Below, piece after piece: positions 7,845 through 16,215 of a DNA stretch of 44,388 nt. The position numbers and the translations under genes were made by a program. The notes under the pieces are model-generated. The model did no database searches. It saw only the letters and a program-made list of their open reading frames with translations, and was not told the DNA's origin. Positions within the stretch are counted from its first letter, which is position 1. Each line of letters starts with the position of its first letter. The DNA comes from Opitutales bacterium (lineage in GTDB: Bacteria; Verrucomicrobiota; Verrucomicrobiia; Opitutales; Seribacteraceae), in NCBI GenBank assembly GCA_029251885.1, contig JAQXCL010000162.1, positions 1 to 44,388 of the forward strand, in the 5' to 3' direction.

Positions 7845-8414
7845 TTAAGCAGCTTTTTCAGTGGATTGAGATGCCTGTTTACGAAAAGGCATGCCAAGAA
7901 GTTGAAGGAGTTCCATACCTTCCTCATCATTTTTTGCAGTCGTTGTAATGCAAATATCTAAGCCTACATTGACTCGTTGTCTCTCAACATTAATTTCAGG
8001 GAAAATACTGTGATCAGTAACACCTAAGGAATAATTTCCATTACCGTCTAGTTTTGCACGAACTCCACGAAAATCACGGATGTTAGGTAAAGAAATGGCA
8101 ATGAGGCGGTAAAGAAACTCCCACATTTGATTCCCCCTTAAGGTTACCTTTACCCCGACTGGCATTCCTTGCCGTAACTTAAAGTTAGATACACTAATTT
8201 TTGCTTTAACAACAACTGGAGCCTGTCCAGATATATTGGCAATGTCATTTTTAAGGTCCTTAACTCCATTTTTATCCATTTCAGCACCAAATGAGGAATT
8301 GAGCACAATCTTTTCGATTTTAGGTACTTGGTGCACATTTACAAAACCCAACTTTTTCATTAAAGCTGGAACGACAGTTTTGGTGTAAACTTCTTTTAAT
8401 TCTGGAGTATTCAT
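7845..8414 (-). CDS. rplE: 50S ribosomal protein L5
   Basis: Binds 5S rRNA and contacts the P-site tRNA and S13. Signatures: PKIEKIVLNSSFGAEMDKNG near 29-48, the segment SVSNFKLRQGMPVGVKVTLRG, and DIRDFRGV-like NIRDFRGVRAKLDGNGNYSLG, then GLDICITTTAKNDEEGMELLQ near the end. At 189 residues it is about ten longer than usual because of a short polar tail (KQASQSTEKAA). It follows rplX by 18 bases with no Shine-Dalgarno match. Confidence 0.97.
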   Translation of the reverse strand: MNTPELKEVYTKTVVPALMKKLGFVNVHQVPKIEKIVLNSSFGAEMDKNGVKDLKNDIANISGQAPVVVKAKISVSNFKLRQGMPVGVKVTLRGNQMWEFLYRLIAISLPNIRDFRGVRAKLDGNGNYSLGVTDHSIFPEINVERQRVNVGLDICITTTAKNDEEGMELLQLLGMPFRKQASQSTEKAA

Positions 8415-8432
8415 GACTGATTTGACGGTAGA

Positions 8433-8657
8433 TCAGCTTGCCTTTTTGACATTTGATAAATGGATAGATGCCTCTCTCTCGACAATCGAACCTTGGGGGT
8501 TATCTTGAGTTTTTCTTTCGTGCTTCTTTACGAGGTTAACTCCCTCAACTAAAACACGATTTTTTTCACGAAGTACTTCAAGGATTTTTCCCTTGCTGCC
8601 TTTGTGGTCGCCAGCAATTACGACGACTTCGTTACCTTTTTTTAATTTGTTAGCCAT
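8433..8657 (-). CDS. rplX: 50S ribosomal protein L24
   Basis: Assembly-initiating protein of the large subunit that sits at the tunnel exit. The KOW motif is plain at the N terminus ([20 protein letters not shown]), followed by [18 protein letters not shown] and a short end that includes [14 protein letters not shown]. The 74 residues are somewhat fewer than the usual 100, consistent with bacterial short forms lacking the C-terminal extension. Only two bases separate its start from the rplN stop. Start context AAAAATG, no Shine-Dalgarno sequence. Confidence 0.96.
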   Translation of the reverse strand: MANKLKKGNEVVVIAGDHKGSKGKILEVLREKNRVLVEGVNLVKKHERKTQDNPQGSIVEREASIHLSNVKKAS

Positions 8658-8659
8658 TT

Positions 8660-9022
8660 TTAAAGTACTTCGGGTGCAAGAGATATGATTTTCATAAACT
8701 TTTGACGTAGTTCTCTTGCTACAGGGCCAAATATACGGGTTCCTTTAGGTGATCCATCGTTGTTGACAATAACACATGCATTTTCGTCAAACCGAAGGTA
8801 ACTACCATCGCGACGCCTCATGGGAGATTTCGTGCGGACAACAACAGCTCGTACAACACTACCTTTTTTAACCGAAGCATCCACGGAACTCTCTTTTACA
8901 TGACAAACGATTATGTCACCAACACCGGCTGTATTCTTAAGTTGACCAAGGCGGCGAATCATACGGACTTGTTTGGCACCAGTATTGTCGGCCACTTGTA
9001 ATCTGCTAAGTAATTGAATCAT
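8660..9022 (-). CDS. rplN: 50S ribosomal protein L14
   Basis: Large-subunit protein at the subunit interface, contacting helix 44 region of 16S rRNA. The 120-residue sequence is strongly conserved: [20 protein letters not shown] at the start, [20 protein letters not shown], then [13 protein letters not shown] and the end [12 protein letters not shown]. Normal length. Standard position between rpsQ and rplX; nine bases after rpsQ. ATG in a CACC context without Shine-Dalgarno sequence. Confidence 0.98.
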   Translation of the reverse strand: MIQLLSRLQVADNTGAKQVRMIRRLGQLKNTAGVGDIIVCHVKESSVDASVKKGSVVRAVVVRTKSPMRRRDGSYLRFDENACVIVNNDGSPKGTRIFGPVARELRQKFMKIISLAPEVL

Positions 9023-9031
9023 GGTGATGCT

Positions 9032-9304
9032 TTAGATAGTGGGTGCTTTTTCAATCAATTCCAATACACGCCAACGCTTAAGTTTGCTCAAAGGGCGGGA
9101 AGAAACAATTCGTACCTTGTCACCCACATTTGAAAGATTTTCTTCATCATGAGCATGAACAGTTGTTTTCCGACGAATTTCTTTTTTGTACAAGGGGTGG
9201 GGGGTTTTGTATTCATAAACCACCTTGATGGACTTATCACCCGTCTTTGAACGAACAATTCCGATCAACTGCTTGCGATCGTTTCTTTTTGTATTTTCAG
9301 TCAT
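9032..9304 (-). CDS. rpsQ: 30S ribosomal protein S17
   Basis: Primary 16S rRNA binding protein of the small-subunit body. The OB fold shows the usual signatures: LIGIVRSKTGDKSIKVVYEY, HPLYKKEIRRKTTVHAHDEE and the conserved GDKVRIVSSRPLSKLKRWRV near the C terminus. At 90 residues it is normal in size. It lies between rpmC and rplN with nine-base gaps on both sides. No Shine-Dalgarno match. Confidence 0.97.
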   Translation of the reverse strand: MTENTKRNDRKQLIGIVRSKTGDKSIKVVYEYKTPHPLYKKEIRRKTTVHAHDEENLSNVGDKVRIVSSRPLSKLKRWRVLELIEKAPTI

Positions 9305-9313
9305 TTAAAGTCT

Positions 9314-9511
9314 CTAAGTTGTTTGTTTTTTAGCAACTTGAAGTTGTGTTAACAGTCTAGCACGATCTCTTCTAATAGATTTGATCATATGAGGTTTCTC
9401 AACCTGTCCAGTTTGTTTGCGTACTTGAAGTTGGAGAAGCTCCTCACCGAGTTCCCTAATTTTCTTTTCAATTTCCTGTGAGGAAAGATCTATAATTTCA
9501 GACATTTTCAT
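9314..9511 (-). CDS. rpmC: 50S ribosomal protein L29
   Basis: Small two-helix protein of the large subunit next to the tunnel exit, a docking site for nascent-chain factors. I place the start at the ATG at 9511 (MKMSEIIDLSSQEIEKK, 65 residues), seven bases after the rplP stop, because the family starts MKxxEL. A GTG eight codons upstream would overlap rplP and add a non-family peptide; an ATG at 9505 is the other choice. The second helix has HMIKSIRRDRARLLT. No Shine-Dalgarno sequence supports any of the starts. Confidence 0.93.
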   Translation of the reverse strand: MKMSEIIDLSSQEIEKKIRELGEELLQLQVRKQTGQVEKPHMIKSIRRDRARLLTQLQVAKKQTT

Positions 9512-9518
9512 ACTTAAT

Positions 9519-9941
9519 CTAGTAGGAGCGTGCACGAGTTACTAAACGGCAACGAAAGGGAAGTTTCGCATCTGCTAATCCCAACGCTTCACGGGCTAAA
9601 GTAAGCGAGCAACCTGCAATTTCAAAAAGAACATGACCGGGTCTGATAACAGCAACCCAATGATCAACTGGACCTTTACCTTTACCTTGGCGTGTTTCTG
9701 CAGGTTTTTTGGTAACAGGTTTATGAGGGAATACCCTAATCCAAACTTTTCCTTTACGCTTTAGGTGGCGGTTAATGGTCACACGGGCAGCCTCAATTTG
9801 ATTAGATGTCATTCTTCCACGTGAAAGCGATTGGATTCCAAATTCGCCAAAAGCAACTGTGTTGCCTCTTGAAGCAGAACCACGAATTCTGCCTCTGTGG
9901 ACTTTTCTGTATTTTGTACGTGATGGTAAGAGTTTAGGCAT
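9519..9941 (-). CDS. rplP: 50S ribosomal protein L16
   Basis: Large-subunit protein that helps organise the A-site region of the peptidyl transferase centre. It starts [20 protein letters not shown] and contains [40 protein letters not shown], and [17 protein letters not shown], with the expected C-terminal segment through 140. The arginine corresponding to the hydroxylation site of E. coli L16 (in the RVFPHKP...R region) lies in a conserved context. Twelve bases after rpsC; no Shine-Dalgarno sequence. Confidence 0.97.
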   Translation of the reverse strand: MPKLLPSRTKYRKVHRGRIRGSASRGNTVAFGEFGIQSLSRGRMTSNQIEAARVTINRHLKRKGKVWIRVFPHKPVTKKPAETRQGKGKGPVDHWVAVIRPGHVLFEIAGCSLTLAREALGLADAKLPFRCRLVTRARSY

Positions 9942-9953
9942 AAGACAATTGGT

Positions 9954-10589
9954 TTAGAAAATTTTATCTTCGTCCTTAAGGCATATCCAGCATTTGATAC
10001 CAATAATACCGTATACTGTATTTGCTTCGACTAATCCGTAATCAATATTCTCGCGTAAAGTATGTAAAGGTACTCGCCCTTCACGCTGTTGTTCGGTTCT
10101 AGCAATATCAGCACCAGCTAGGCGGCCTGCACATTGAATCCTAATTCCTTCTGCACCCATTGACATAGTCGTTTGTACAGCTTTTTTCATCGCTCTTCGA
10201 AAAGCAATTCTACGCTCAAGTTGAAGAGCGACACTCTCAGCTACTAAAGAAGCTACTAAATCTGGTTTCTTTACTTCTTGAATTTCTAAGCGTACTTCTT
10301 TTCCAACTGTACGATTTAAGGAATCCCTAAGAGAATCAAGTTCTTGACCTTTCCTGCCGATCACGATACCGGGGCGAGCAGACCAAATAGTAACACGAGT
10401 CCGAGTAGATGCTCTTTCGATTACAATACGAGGAACAGAAGCATAACGGAGTTTCTTTTCTAAAAACCCGCGAATAGCATTATCTTCTTTCATAAAAGAA
10501 GCGTACTCGAACTTATTGGCGTACCAACGAGCACTCCAATTTCTACGAACGCTTAATCTAAAACCGATAGGATTTACTTTTTGTCCCAT
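9954..10589 (-). CDS. rpsC: 30S ribosomal protein S3
   Basis: Head protein at the mRNA entry tunnel, part of the ribosomal helicase. MGQKVNPIGFRLSVRRNW opens it; a KH domain follows with the GxxG-type loop in GIVIGRKGQELDSLRD, and the C domain has KKAVQTTMSMGAEGIRIQCA, GRLAGADIARTEQQREGRVP and YGLVEANTVYGIIGIKCWI. The 211 residues are a little fewer than the E. coli 233 because the C-terminal tail is short. Three bases from rplV, so translational coupling is likely. Confidence 0.97.
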   Translation of the reverse strand: MGQKVNPIGFRLSVRRNWSARWYANKFEYASFMKEDNAIRGFLEKKLRYASVPRIVIERASTRTRVTIWSARPGIVIGRKGQELDSLRDSLNRTVGKEVRLEIQEVKKPDLVASLVAESVALQLERRIAFRRAMKKAVQTTMSMGAEGIRIQCAGRLAGADIARTEQQREGRVPLHTLRENIDYGLVEANTVYGIIGIKCWICLKDEDKIF

Positions 10590-10592
10590 ATC

Positions 10593-10931
10593 TTAAATTT
10601 TCTCGTCAGTTAAAGTTATACGCAAATGACTCATGCGTTTTTTGTATGGATGCGCGGAACCTCTTGCACATGGGCGGAAACGTTTTAATGCAGGTCCCTC
10701 CTCGACTATTGCTTCGCTAATAAAAAGATCATCCGCATTTAAGTTGGCATTGTTTTCGGCATTAGCCATAGCAGATTTCAAAGTTTTATCGAGCATACGA
10801 GCAGCTTTACGGGGAATGTATTTCAAAAGAGACAAACCCTCAGTTGCTTTGCGACCAGGTAATACTCTGGCAACTTCACGAGCTTTCTTAGGAGAAATCC
10901 TCATATATTTGGAGTATGATTTTATTTCCAT
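10593..10931 (-). CDS. rplV: 50S ribosomal protein L22
   Basis: Lines the narrow part of the peptide exit tunnel with its long hairpin. The 112 residues show YMRISPKKAREVARVLPGRK, then LKSAMANAENNANLN and the hairpin and end region GPALKRFRPCARGSAHPYKK, RMSHLRITLTDEKI. Length is normal. It starts two bases after the rpsS stop, giving a tight coupling. No Shine-Dalgarno sequence at the ATG. Confidence 0.97.
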   Translation of the reverse strand: MEIKSYSKYMRISPKKAREVARVLPGRKATEGLSLLKYIPRKAARMLDKTLKSAMANAENNANLNADDLFISEAIVEEGPALKRFRPCARGSAHPYKKRMSHLRITLTDEKI

Positions 10932-10933
10932 AT

Positions 10934-11203
10934 CTACTTTTGTGTATGAGGATTATGAGACTTAAAGGTACGTGTAGCGGAAAACTCACCCAACTTGTGA
11001 CCAACCATGTTTTCAGAAACATAAACAGGTAAAAAGTTCTTACCATTGTGCACAGTGAAATTAAGCCCTACAAAGTCTGGAGTAATTGTGGAACGGCGAG
11101 ACCATGTTTTGATCGGTTTGCGATCACCACTATCTTGGGCTTTTTGAACCTTCTTAATAAGATGAGGATCAACGAAGAAACCTTTTTTAATAGATCTTGT
11201 CAT
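10934..11203 (-). CDS. rpsS: 30S ribosomal protein S19
   Basis: Head protein that forms a complex with S13 and contacts the large subunit in the A-site finger bridge. The 89-residue sequence is almost a textbook S19: [59 protein letters not shown] and [12 protein letters not shown]. Start context is AATTTATTATG, the same as before rplK and rpsG, with no Shine-Dalgarno match. Six bases after rplB. Confidence 0.98.
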   Translation of the reverse strand: MTRSIKKGFFVDPHLIKKVQKAQDSGDRKPIKTWSRRSTITPDFVGLNFTVHNGKNFLPVYVSENMVGHKLGEFSATRTFKSHNPHTQK

Positions 11204-11209
11204 AATAAA

Positions 11210-12049
11210 TTATTTTACCCGGCGACCATTTCTGCGAGTAATGATCATTGAATTAGATTGTTTAGACTTCTTTCGGGTCGGAAACCCTTTAGAAAGTTGA
11301 CCCCATGGAGAAGATGGATGACCACCACCGGAAGTCTTACCTTCACCACCACCCATAGGGTGATCAACGGGATTCATAGCAACACCACGAACTCTAGGAC
11401 GACGACCCTTCCAGCGGTTTCTACCCGCTTTGCCGATTGTAGCTTTTTGGTGATTGCTGTTGCCCACAGCACCGATTGTAGCTCGGCAATTTGACTTAAC
11501 TAAACGAATTTCACCGCTGGGAATTTTTAATGAAGCAGAATCTCCATCGATAGAAATTAAACGAGCTTCGCTTCCTGCGGACCTACAAATTTTTGCACCA
11601 GCACCTGGAAGCATTTCTACGCAATGAACTTTCGTACCCATGGGCAAGAATTTTAAGGGCATAGCATTACCTGTATTGAACTCAATACTATCATTAGAAC
11701 TCAATAATACATGCCCGACCTCTACTTGTTCAGGAGCTAAAATGTAGGCTTTTTCACCATCATTGTACTGAATAAGTGCAAGGTTAGCGGTACGATTAGG
11801 GTCGTATTCAATAGCGATAACTTCACAAGGTTGATCAACGCGATTTCTACGAAAATCTATTTGACGATAAAGGCGTTTGTGCCCACCACCTCTACGTCTG
11901 CTTGTGATACGGCCGTAACTGTTTCTACCCTTTTTTCTATGGTGTCCAGAAGTAAGTGATTTTTCAGGTCTTTTCTTTGAAAGTTCCTGTTTATTTTTAA
12001 GGTAAAATCGACCGCTAGGGGTAACGGGTTTTTGTTGTAAAATAGCCAT
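11210..12049 (-). CDS. rplB: 50S ribosomal protein L2
   Basis: Large-subunit protein needed for peptidyl transfer and subunit association. The 279 residues carry the RNA-binding N domain (SGRFYLKNKQELSKKRPEKS, HHRKKGRNSYGRITSRRRGG) and the SH3-like C domain, with the signature KAGRNRWKGRRPRVRGVAMN and the segment NPVDHPMGGGEGKTSGGGH. In E. coli that segment is DHPHGGGEG: the first histidine (His229) is kept but the second is methionine here. It has a proper Shine-Dalgarno sequence, AGGAGA about nine bases before the ATG, unlike most neighbours. Confidence 0.98.
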   Translation of the reverse strand: MAILQQKPVTPSGRFYLKNKQELSKKRPEKSLTSGHHRKKGRNSYGRITSRRRGGGHKRLYRQIDFRRNRVDQPCEVIAIEYDPNRTANLALIQYNDGEKAYILAPEQVEVGHVLLSSNDSIEFNTGNAMPLKFLPMGTKVHCVEMLPGAGAKICRSAGSEARLISIDGDSASLKIPSGEIRLVKSNCRATIGAVGNSNHQKATIGKAGRNRWKGRRPRVRGVAMNPVDHPMGGGEGKTSGGGHPSSPWGQLSKGFPTRKKSKQSNSMIITRRNGRRVK

Positions 12050-12064
12050 AATATAATTCTCCTA

Positions 12065-12355
12065 TTAAGCGAGATCAATACTGTCGCCAGCTTTCAAAGT
12101 AATAATAGCCTTCTTACTCAAAGCAGTATAACCAAGTTTTCCTCTGCGCATCCGATCTCGTTTAGTTTTAGGCTTTTGAATCAAAGTATTGACCTTAGTG
12201 ACCTTGACACCAAAAGTCTGTTCAATCGCAGTTTTGACATTAGTCTTAGTAGCCTGTGGATAAACAGTAAACACATACTGATTTAAATTTGCCGATAGCA
12301 TGGTAGCTTTTTCTGTCAGCAAAGCTTCTTTGAGGATAGTTACAGGCTCTTTCAT
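12065..12355 (-). CDS. rplW: 50S ribosomal protein L23
   Basis: Tunnel-exit protein and docking site for trigger factor and SRP. The 96-residue sequence has LTEKATMLSANLNQYVFTVY, the conserved segment QATKTNVKTAIEQTFGVKVT and the lysine-rich hairpin after it. The glutamate of the trigger-factor docking motif is not examined further. Its ATG overlaps the rplD stop by four bases (ATGA), so it is translationally coupled to rplD. Normal size. Confidence 0.96.
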   Translation of the reverse strand: MKEPVTILKEALLTEKATMLSANLNQYVFTVYPQATKTNVKTAIEQTFGVKVTKVNTLIQKPKTKRDRMRRGKLGYTALSKKAIITLKAGDSIDLA

Positions 12356-12996
12356 GAATTATCGCTTTGAGAGTTAGATATTTTAGCAACTAAAGAATTA
12401 ATTCCTTGCAAGCTTGCAACAACTTGCTTGGTTCCAACCAAGTCGAGTGCATTTACATCAATCGCTTTGCTAAGCTTAATTTTTGGTAAGTTTCGTGCGG
12501 CTAAACTAAGATTCTTTTCAAAGCTTTCATCAATGATAAGTGTTTTGCCATCGGTACCAATCGTTTTGAGAAGACTAGCAAAATCCTTGGTTTTGTGTGA
12601 CTTTACAGACCAATCTTCAATAAGGGAAATCGAACCCTCAGAAGCAAGATCGACCAAAGCACGAGTTAGCGCTAGCTTACGTACTTTACCATTAACTTTC
12701 TGGGAGTAAGAGCGAGGCTTAGGACCAAAAGCAACTCCACCACCTCTACGTTGGATAGCGTTTTTGTCACCAGCACGACCTGTACCGAGACCTTTTTGAC
12801 GGTAGATTTTTTTGCCAGAACCAGCAACTTCAGCGCGCGTCTTCGTAGATGCATTCCCTTGTCGTAGGTTAGCCCTGACTGCTAGTACACATTGTCGCAA
12901 TGCATCAACACCTTTTCCGTCTTCTAGAGAGGGGAAATTTTCAATAGTCGTTTCTTTTGATGAAGAACCGTCTGATTTAAACAATTTTAATTTCAT
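12352..12996 (-). CDS. rplD: 50S ribosomal protein L4
   Basis: Large-subunit protein that reaches into the exit tunnel; in E. coli it represses the S10 operon. At 214 residues it is normal. The conserved loop is clear: REGNASTKTRAEVAGSGKK-like RQGNASTKTRAEVAGSGKKI, YRQKGLGTGRAGDKNAIQRR and GGGVAFGPKPRSYSQKVN. This loop region is the part that touches the tunnel and can bind leader RNA. The gene lies nine bases after rplC and overlaps rplW. A hairpin in the rpsJ-rplC gap (13655-13700) is a possible target if autogenous control exists; this is inference only. Confidence 0.97.
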   Translation of the reverse strand: MKLKLFKSDGSSSKETTIENFPSLEDGKGVDALRQCVLAVRANLRQGNASTKTRAEVAGSGKKIYRQKGLGTGRAGDKNAIQRRGGGVAFGPKPRSYSQKVNGKVRKLALTRALVDLASEGSISLIEDWSVKSHKTKDFASLLKTIGTDGKTLIIDESFEKNLSLAARNLPKIKLSKAIDVNALDLVGTKQVVASLQGINSLVAKISNSQSDNS

Positions 12997-13005
12997 CTTA
13001 AAATT

Positions 13006-13653
13006 CTACTTGGAAGTCTTGAGTTTTTTAGCCACTCGTATGGATAAAATTCCGCCCTTATGACCAGGAATACTACCCTTGATTAAAATTAAGTTTTTCT
13101 CAGGTATAGTTTTTACTACCTTAAGGTTTTGAGTAGTGCGCTGCACATCACCCATGTGACCAGGCATTTTCTTATTCTTAAAAACACGACCAGGCCATTG
13201 GCAAAGTCCATAAGATCCACCACGACGATGAAACATAGAACCATGAGAAGCAGGGCCACCTCCGAAATTCCATCTTTTAACCACGCCCTGAAAACCTTTT
13301 CCCTTGGTCGTTGATACAACATCAACCATTGAAATATCAGCAAAATCAGTGACTGTTATAGAGTTACCTGCCTCAAACTGATGATCAGTTGGGAGACGAA
13401 ACTCCTTAGATATCTGCTGAGGCTCAGCGTTTGCTTTGGCGGCATGTCCCTTAGTTGCACGGTTTACCTTGTTAGGGCTCTTACCCTTTGGGTTGTAACC
13501 AATTTGTACAGAGGCATAACCATCTGTTTCAACTGTCTTCACTTGAAGCACTGGACAAGGTCCAGCTTCAATAATGGTAACAGGGACAAGATTATTGTCT
13601 TCGTCGTAGACTTGGGACATCCCAAGCTTTTTTCCTAAAAGTTCAAGTTTCAT
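13006..13653 (-). CDS. rplC: 50S ribosomal protein L3
   Basis: Early assembly protein whose long loop reaches the peptidyl transferase centre. The 215-residue protein opens MKLELLGKKLGMSQVYDED and carries the conserved loop FGGGPASHGSMFHRRGGSYG, LCQWPGRVFKNKKMPGHMG. The glutamine in LCQWPG aligns with the E. coli Gln150 that PrmB methylates. The 85-base gap ahead of it holds a hairpin whose 3' arm abuts the start codon, so initiation may depend on unfolding of that structure. No Shine-Dalgarno sequence is seen. Confidence 0.98.
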   Translation of the reverse strand: MKLELLGKKLGMSQVYDEDNNLVPVTIIEAGPCPVLQVKTVETDGYASVQIGYNPKGKSPNKVNRATKGHAAKANAEPQQISKEFRLPTDHQFEAGNSITVTDFADISMVDVVSTTKGKGFQGVVKRWNFGGGPASHGSMFHRRGGSYGLCQWPGRVFKNKKMPGHMGDVQRTTQNLKVVKTIPEKNLILIKGSIPGHKGGILSIRVAKKLKTSK

Positions 13654-13654
13654 T

Positions 13655-13700
13655 CTTTAAGCGGCAGGCGAACTAAAGTTCTTTTGGACCTGCTTTAAAG
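13655..13700 (-). promoter_or_regulatory. Hairpin next to the rplC start codon
   Basis: In the 85-base rpsJ-rplC gap, on the mRNA strand, CTTTAA (arm at 13695-13700 read from the minus strand) pairs with its partner at 13655-13660, GCAGG/CCTGC (13664-13668 with 13689-13693) forms a second helix, and GAAC/GTTC (13670-13673 with 13678-13681) closes an inner hairpin. The last arm ends one base before the rplC ATG, where a ribosome would bind. No Shine-Dalgarno sequence is left outside it. I infer a translational control structure for the S10-type genes. The pairing is seen in the sequence; the function is not. Confidence 0.45.
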
Positions 13701-13738
13701 GGGTTTAGAGTTAATTAATTAGATAGAGAGGAGAGTGA

Positions 13739-14047
13739 TTAAACGTTAATGCTAATTTCAACGCCTGCAGGTAAGTTCAACTTTTTAAGTTCGTCAACAG
13801 TCTGGACTGTCGGCTCGATTATATCGATGAGTCTTTTGTGAGTACGAAGCTCAAATTGATCCATAGACTTTTTATCAACATGAGGCGAGCGATTAACTGT
13901 GTACCGTTCGATTCTTGTTGGCATAGGAATAGGTCCGGCAACGCGTGCACCAGTTCTTTTTGCCGTGTCTACAATATCGGATGCTGATTGATCAATTACA
14001 CGGTAATCGAAACCTTTTAATTTAATGCGTATTTTGTGTCCGTTCAT
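13739..14047 (-). CDS. rpsJ: 30S ribosomal protein S10
   Basis: Small-subunit head protein, also NusE, a partner of NusB and NusG in transcription antitermination. The 102-residue protein shows [40 protein letters not shown] and [20 protein letters not shown] with the usual C terminus. Order fusA-rpsJ-rplC is that of a joined str and S10 cluster. It follows fusA by three bases, so the S10 genes are not cut off by a large regulatory leader as in E. coli. Confidence 0.98.
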   Translation of the reverse strand: MNGHKIRIKLKGFDYRVIDQSASDIVDTAKRTGARVAGPIPMPTRIERYTVNRSPHVDKKSMDQFELRTHKRLIDIIEPTVQTVDELKKLNLPAGVEISINV

Positions 14048-14050
14048 AAT

Positions 14051-16207
14051 TTAGCTTCTTGCTGGTTCGCGAGAAGAGGTTTCAACAATATTCTGAATTA
14101 AGCTTTGTGGTACCTGATCAAAGTGCGATGGAGTCATAGAGTAATCCGCTCTTCCGGAAGATAGTGATCTCATGTCTGTTGAATATCCAAACATGTTTTC
14201 AAGTGGTACAAAAGCATCAATAATACAAACTGTACCACGAGATTCCATACCTTGGATCTGCCCACGACGGCGATTTAAATCACCAATTAATTCACCTTGA
14301 TATTCATCAGGTGTGGAAACTTCAACTTTCATAATGGGTTCTAAAAGAATTGGTGTAGCCTTCTTCATGGCATCCTTGAAAGCAAAAATGCCTGCCATCT
14401 TAAAAGCCATTTCAGATGAGTCAACATCGTGAAAGGATCCATCAACAAGTGAAACCTTAAAATCGATAACAGGGTACCCAGCAATGACACCTCCTTGTGC
14501 AGCTTCTTTTATTCCATCTAAGGTAGGCTTAATAAACTCTTTAGGAATAGAACCACCAACGATCTTATTTTCCAACTCTATACCTTTACCCTTTTCCAAA
14601 CTCTCGATTCGAATAACTGCATGGCCATACTGTCCTCGACCACCTGATTGGCGAACAAACTTACCAACACCCTCGGATGAGGAAGTAATTGTTTCACGAT
14701 ATGCGATCTGAGGTTTGCCGGCAGTAGCTTCAACCTTGAATTCGCGGAATAAGCGATCCCTAATAATATCAAGGTGCAATTCACCCATACCCGCAATAAT
14801 CGTTTGACCAGTTTCTTCATTACTTGAAAGACCAAATGTAGGATCTTCTTCGGAAAGCCTCTGCAGTCCAATTGACATTTTTTCTTGGTCTGCCTTGGTT
14901 GCTGGCTCAATAGACATAGAAATCACTGGCTCAGGAAAAGTTGGGGGTTCGAGCCGAAGGTCTAACGATTTGTCACAAAGTGTATCACCAGTAACAACAT
15001 CCTTGACTCCGATTAAAGCACAAATGTCTCCTGAATAAGCGACATCAATATCTTCGCGTGCATCAGCTTTCATAATCATAAGCCTTGAAACACGTTCTGA
15101 TTTACGAGTACGAGGATTATAAAGTGTTGAACCTTTTTTTAATGAACCTTGATAAACACGGTAAAACACTAACTTTCCAACGAATGGATCAGTCATGAGC
15201 TTAAAGGCAAGCCCAGCAACCTGCTTAGAGTCGTCAGGTGCGACTTCGACAGGGTTTTCGTCAGAATCCTCACCTTTCATTGGTGGTAAATCTAAAGGGC
15301 AGGGTAGGTAGTCAACAACTGCGTCCATCAACATTTGAACACCTTTATTCTTAAATGCACTGCCAGGAATTACCCCAACGAACTTGATTGAAACAGTAGC
15401 CTTACGAATTGCTAGGCGCAGTTCATCTTCAGCAATGTCTTCACCTTCAAGGTACTTGTTGGCAATATCGTCATCAAAGTCAGATACAGCCCCAATTAAT
15501 GATTCACGATACTCGTTAGCCTGATCGATTTGATCGGACGGAATCTCAACAGTATCAAACTTGACTCCACTTTCATCCGTTTCGTCGTAAATGTAGGCAA
15601 CCATTTTCACAAGATCGATTAAACCCTTAAAGTTTTCCTCAGCACCTATTGAAAGAAAAAGTGGATGGGCATTTGCACCAAGCTTATCTCGCATGGTCTG
15701 GAGAGCAGACAAAAAGTCAGACCCCATACGGTCCATTTTGTTAATAAAAGCAAGACGAGGAACATGGTACTTGTCCATTTGCCGCCAAACAGTTTCAGAC
15801 TGAGGCTGAACGCCTTCCACAGATGTAAACACTGCTACGGCACCATCCAGAACTCTTAAAGATCTCTCAACTTCTGCTGTAAAATCTACGTGACCTGGAG
15901 TATCTATTATGTTGATGCGGTGATCGATTCCAGCAAACGGTCCCTCGGATGTAGTCCAACCACAAGAAATAGCAGCAGATGTAATCGTAATTCCACGCTC
16001 TCTTTCTTGCTCCATCCAATCAGTTGTAGCGTTACCCTCATGGACCTCTCCGATTTTATGTACAACACCTGAATAAAACAAAACTCTTTCAGTACATGTG
16101 GTTTTCCCAGCATCAATGTGTGCCGCAATTCCAATGTTACGAGTGTGCTCTAGGATTGTATTACGAATCGAAGAATTAGCTGGAGACGGTTCTAGTACAG
16201 CAGTCAT
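14051..16207 (-). CDS. fusA: Translation elongation factor G
   Basis: GTPase that drives tRNA-mRNA translocation and, with RRF, ribosome recycling. I start it at the ATG at 16207 (718 residues, MTAVLEPSP), eight bases after the rpsG stop; an in-frame TTG at 16222 would overlap rpsG. G motifs: AHIDAGKTT (about 30-38), DTPGHVDF and FINKMDRMGSDF. Domains II to V follow, ending with the domain V region near GYSTDMRSLSSGRADYSM. The gene sits after rpsG as in the str operon, but no second tuf follows it; rpsJ comes next. Confidence 0.98.
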   Translation of the reverse strand: MTAVLEPSPANSSIRNTILEHTRNIGIAAHIDAGKTTCTERVLFYSGVVHKIGEVHEGNATTDWMEQERERGITITSAAISCGWTTSEGPFAGIDHRINIIDTPGHVDFTAEVERSLRVLDGAVAVFTSVEGVQPQSETVWRQMDKYHVPRLAFINKMDRMGSDFLSALQTMRDKLGANAHPLFLSIGAEENFKGLIDLVKMVAYIYDETDESGVKFDTVEIPSDQIDQANEYRESLIGAVSDFDDDIANKYLEGEDIAEDELRLAIRKATVSIKFVGVIPGSAFKNKGVQMLMDAVVDYLPCPLDLPPMKGEDSDENPVEVAPDDSKQVAGLAFKLMTDPFVGKLVFYRVYQGSLKKGSTLYNPRTRKSERVSRLMIMKADAREDIDVAYSGDICALIGVKDVVTGDTLCDKSLDLRLEPPTFPEPVISMSIEPATKADQEKMSIGLQRLSEEDPTFGLSSNEETGQTIIAGMGELHLDIIRDRLFREFKVEATAGKPQIAYRETITSSSEGVGKFVRQSGGRGQYGHAVIRIESLEKGKGIELENKIVGGSIPKEFIKPTLDGIKEAAQGGVIAGYPVIDFKVSLVDGSFHDVDSSEMAFKMAGIFAFKDAMKKATPILLEPIMKVEVSTPDEYQGELIGDLNRRRGQIQGMESRGTVCIIDAFVPLENMFGYSTDMRSLSSGRADYSMTPSHFDQVPQSLIQNIVETSSREPARS

Positions 16208-16215
16208 AGTAAAAA

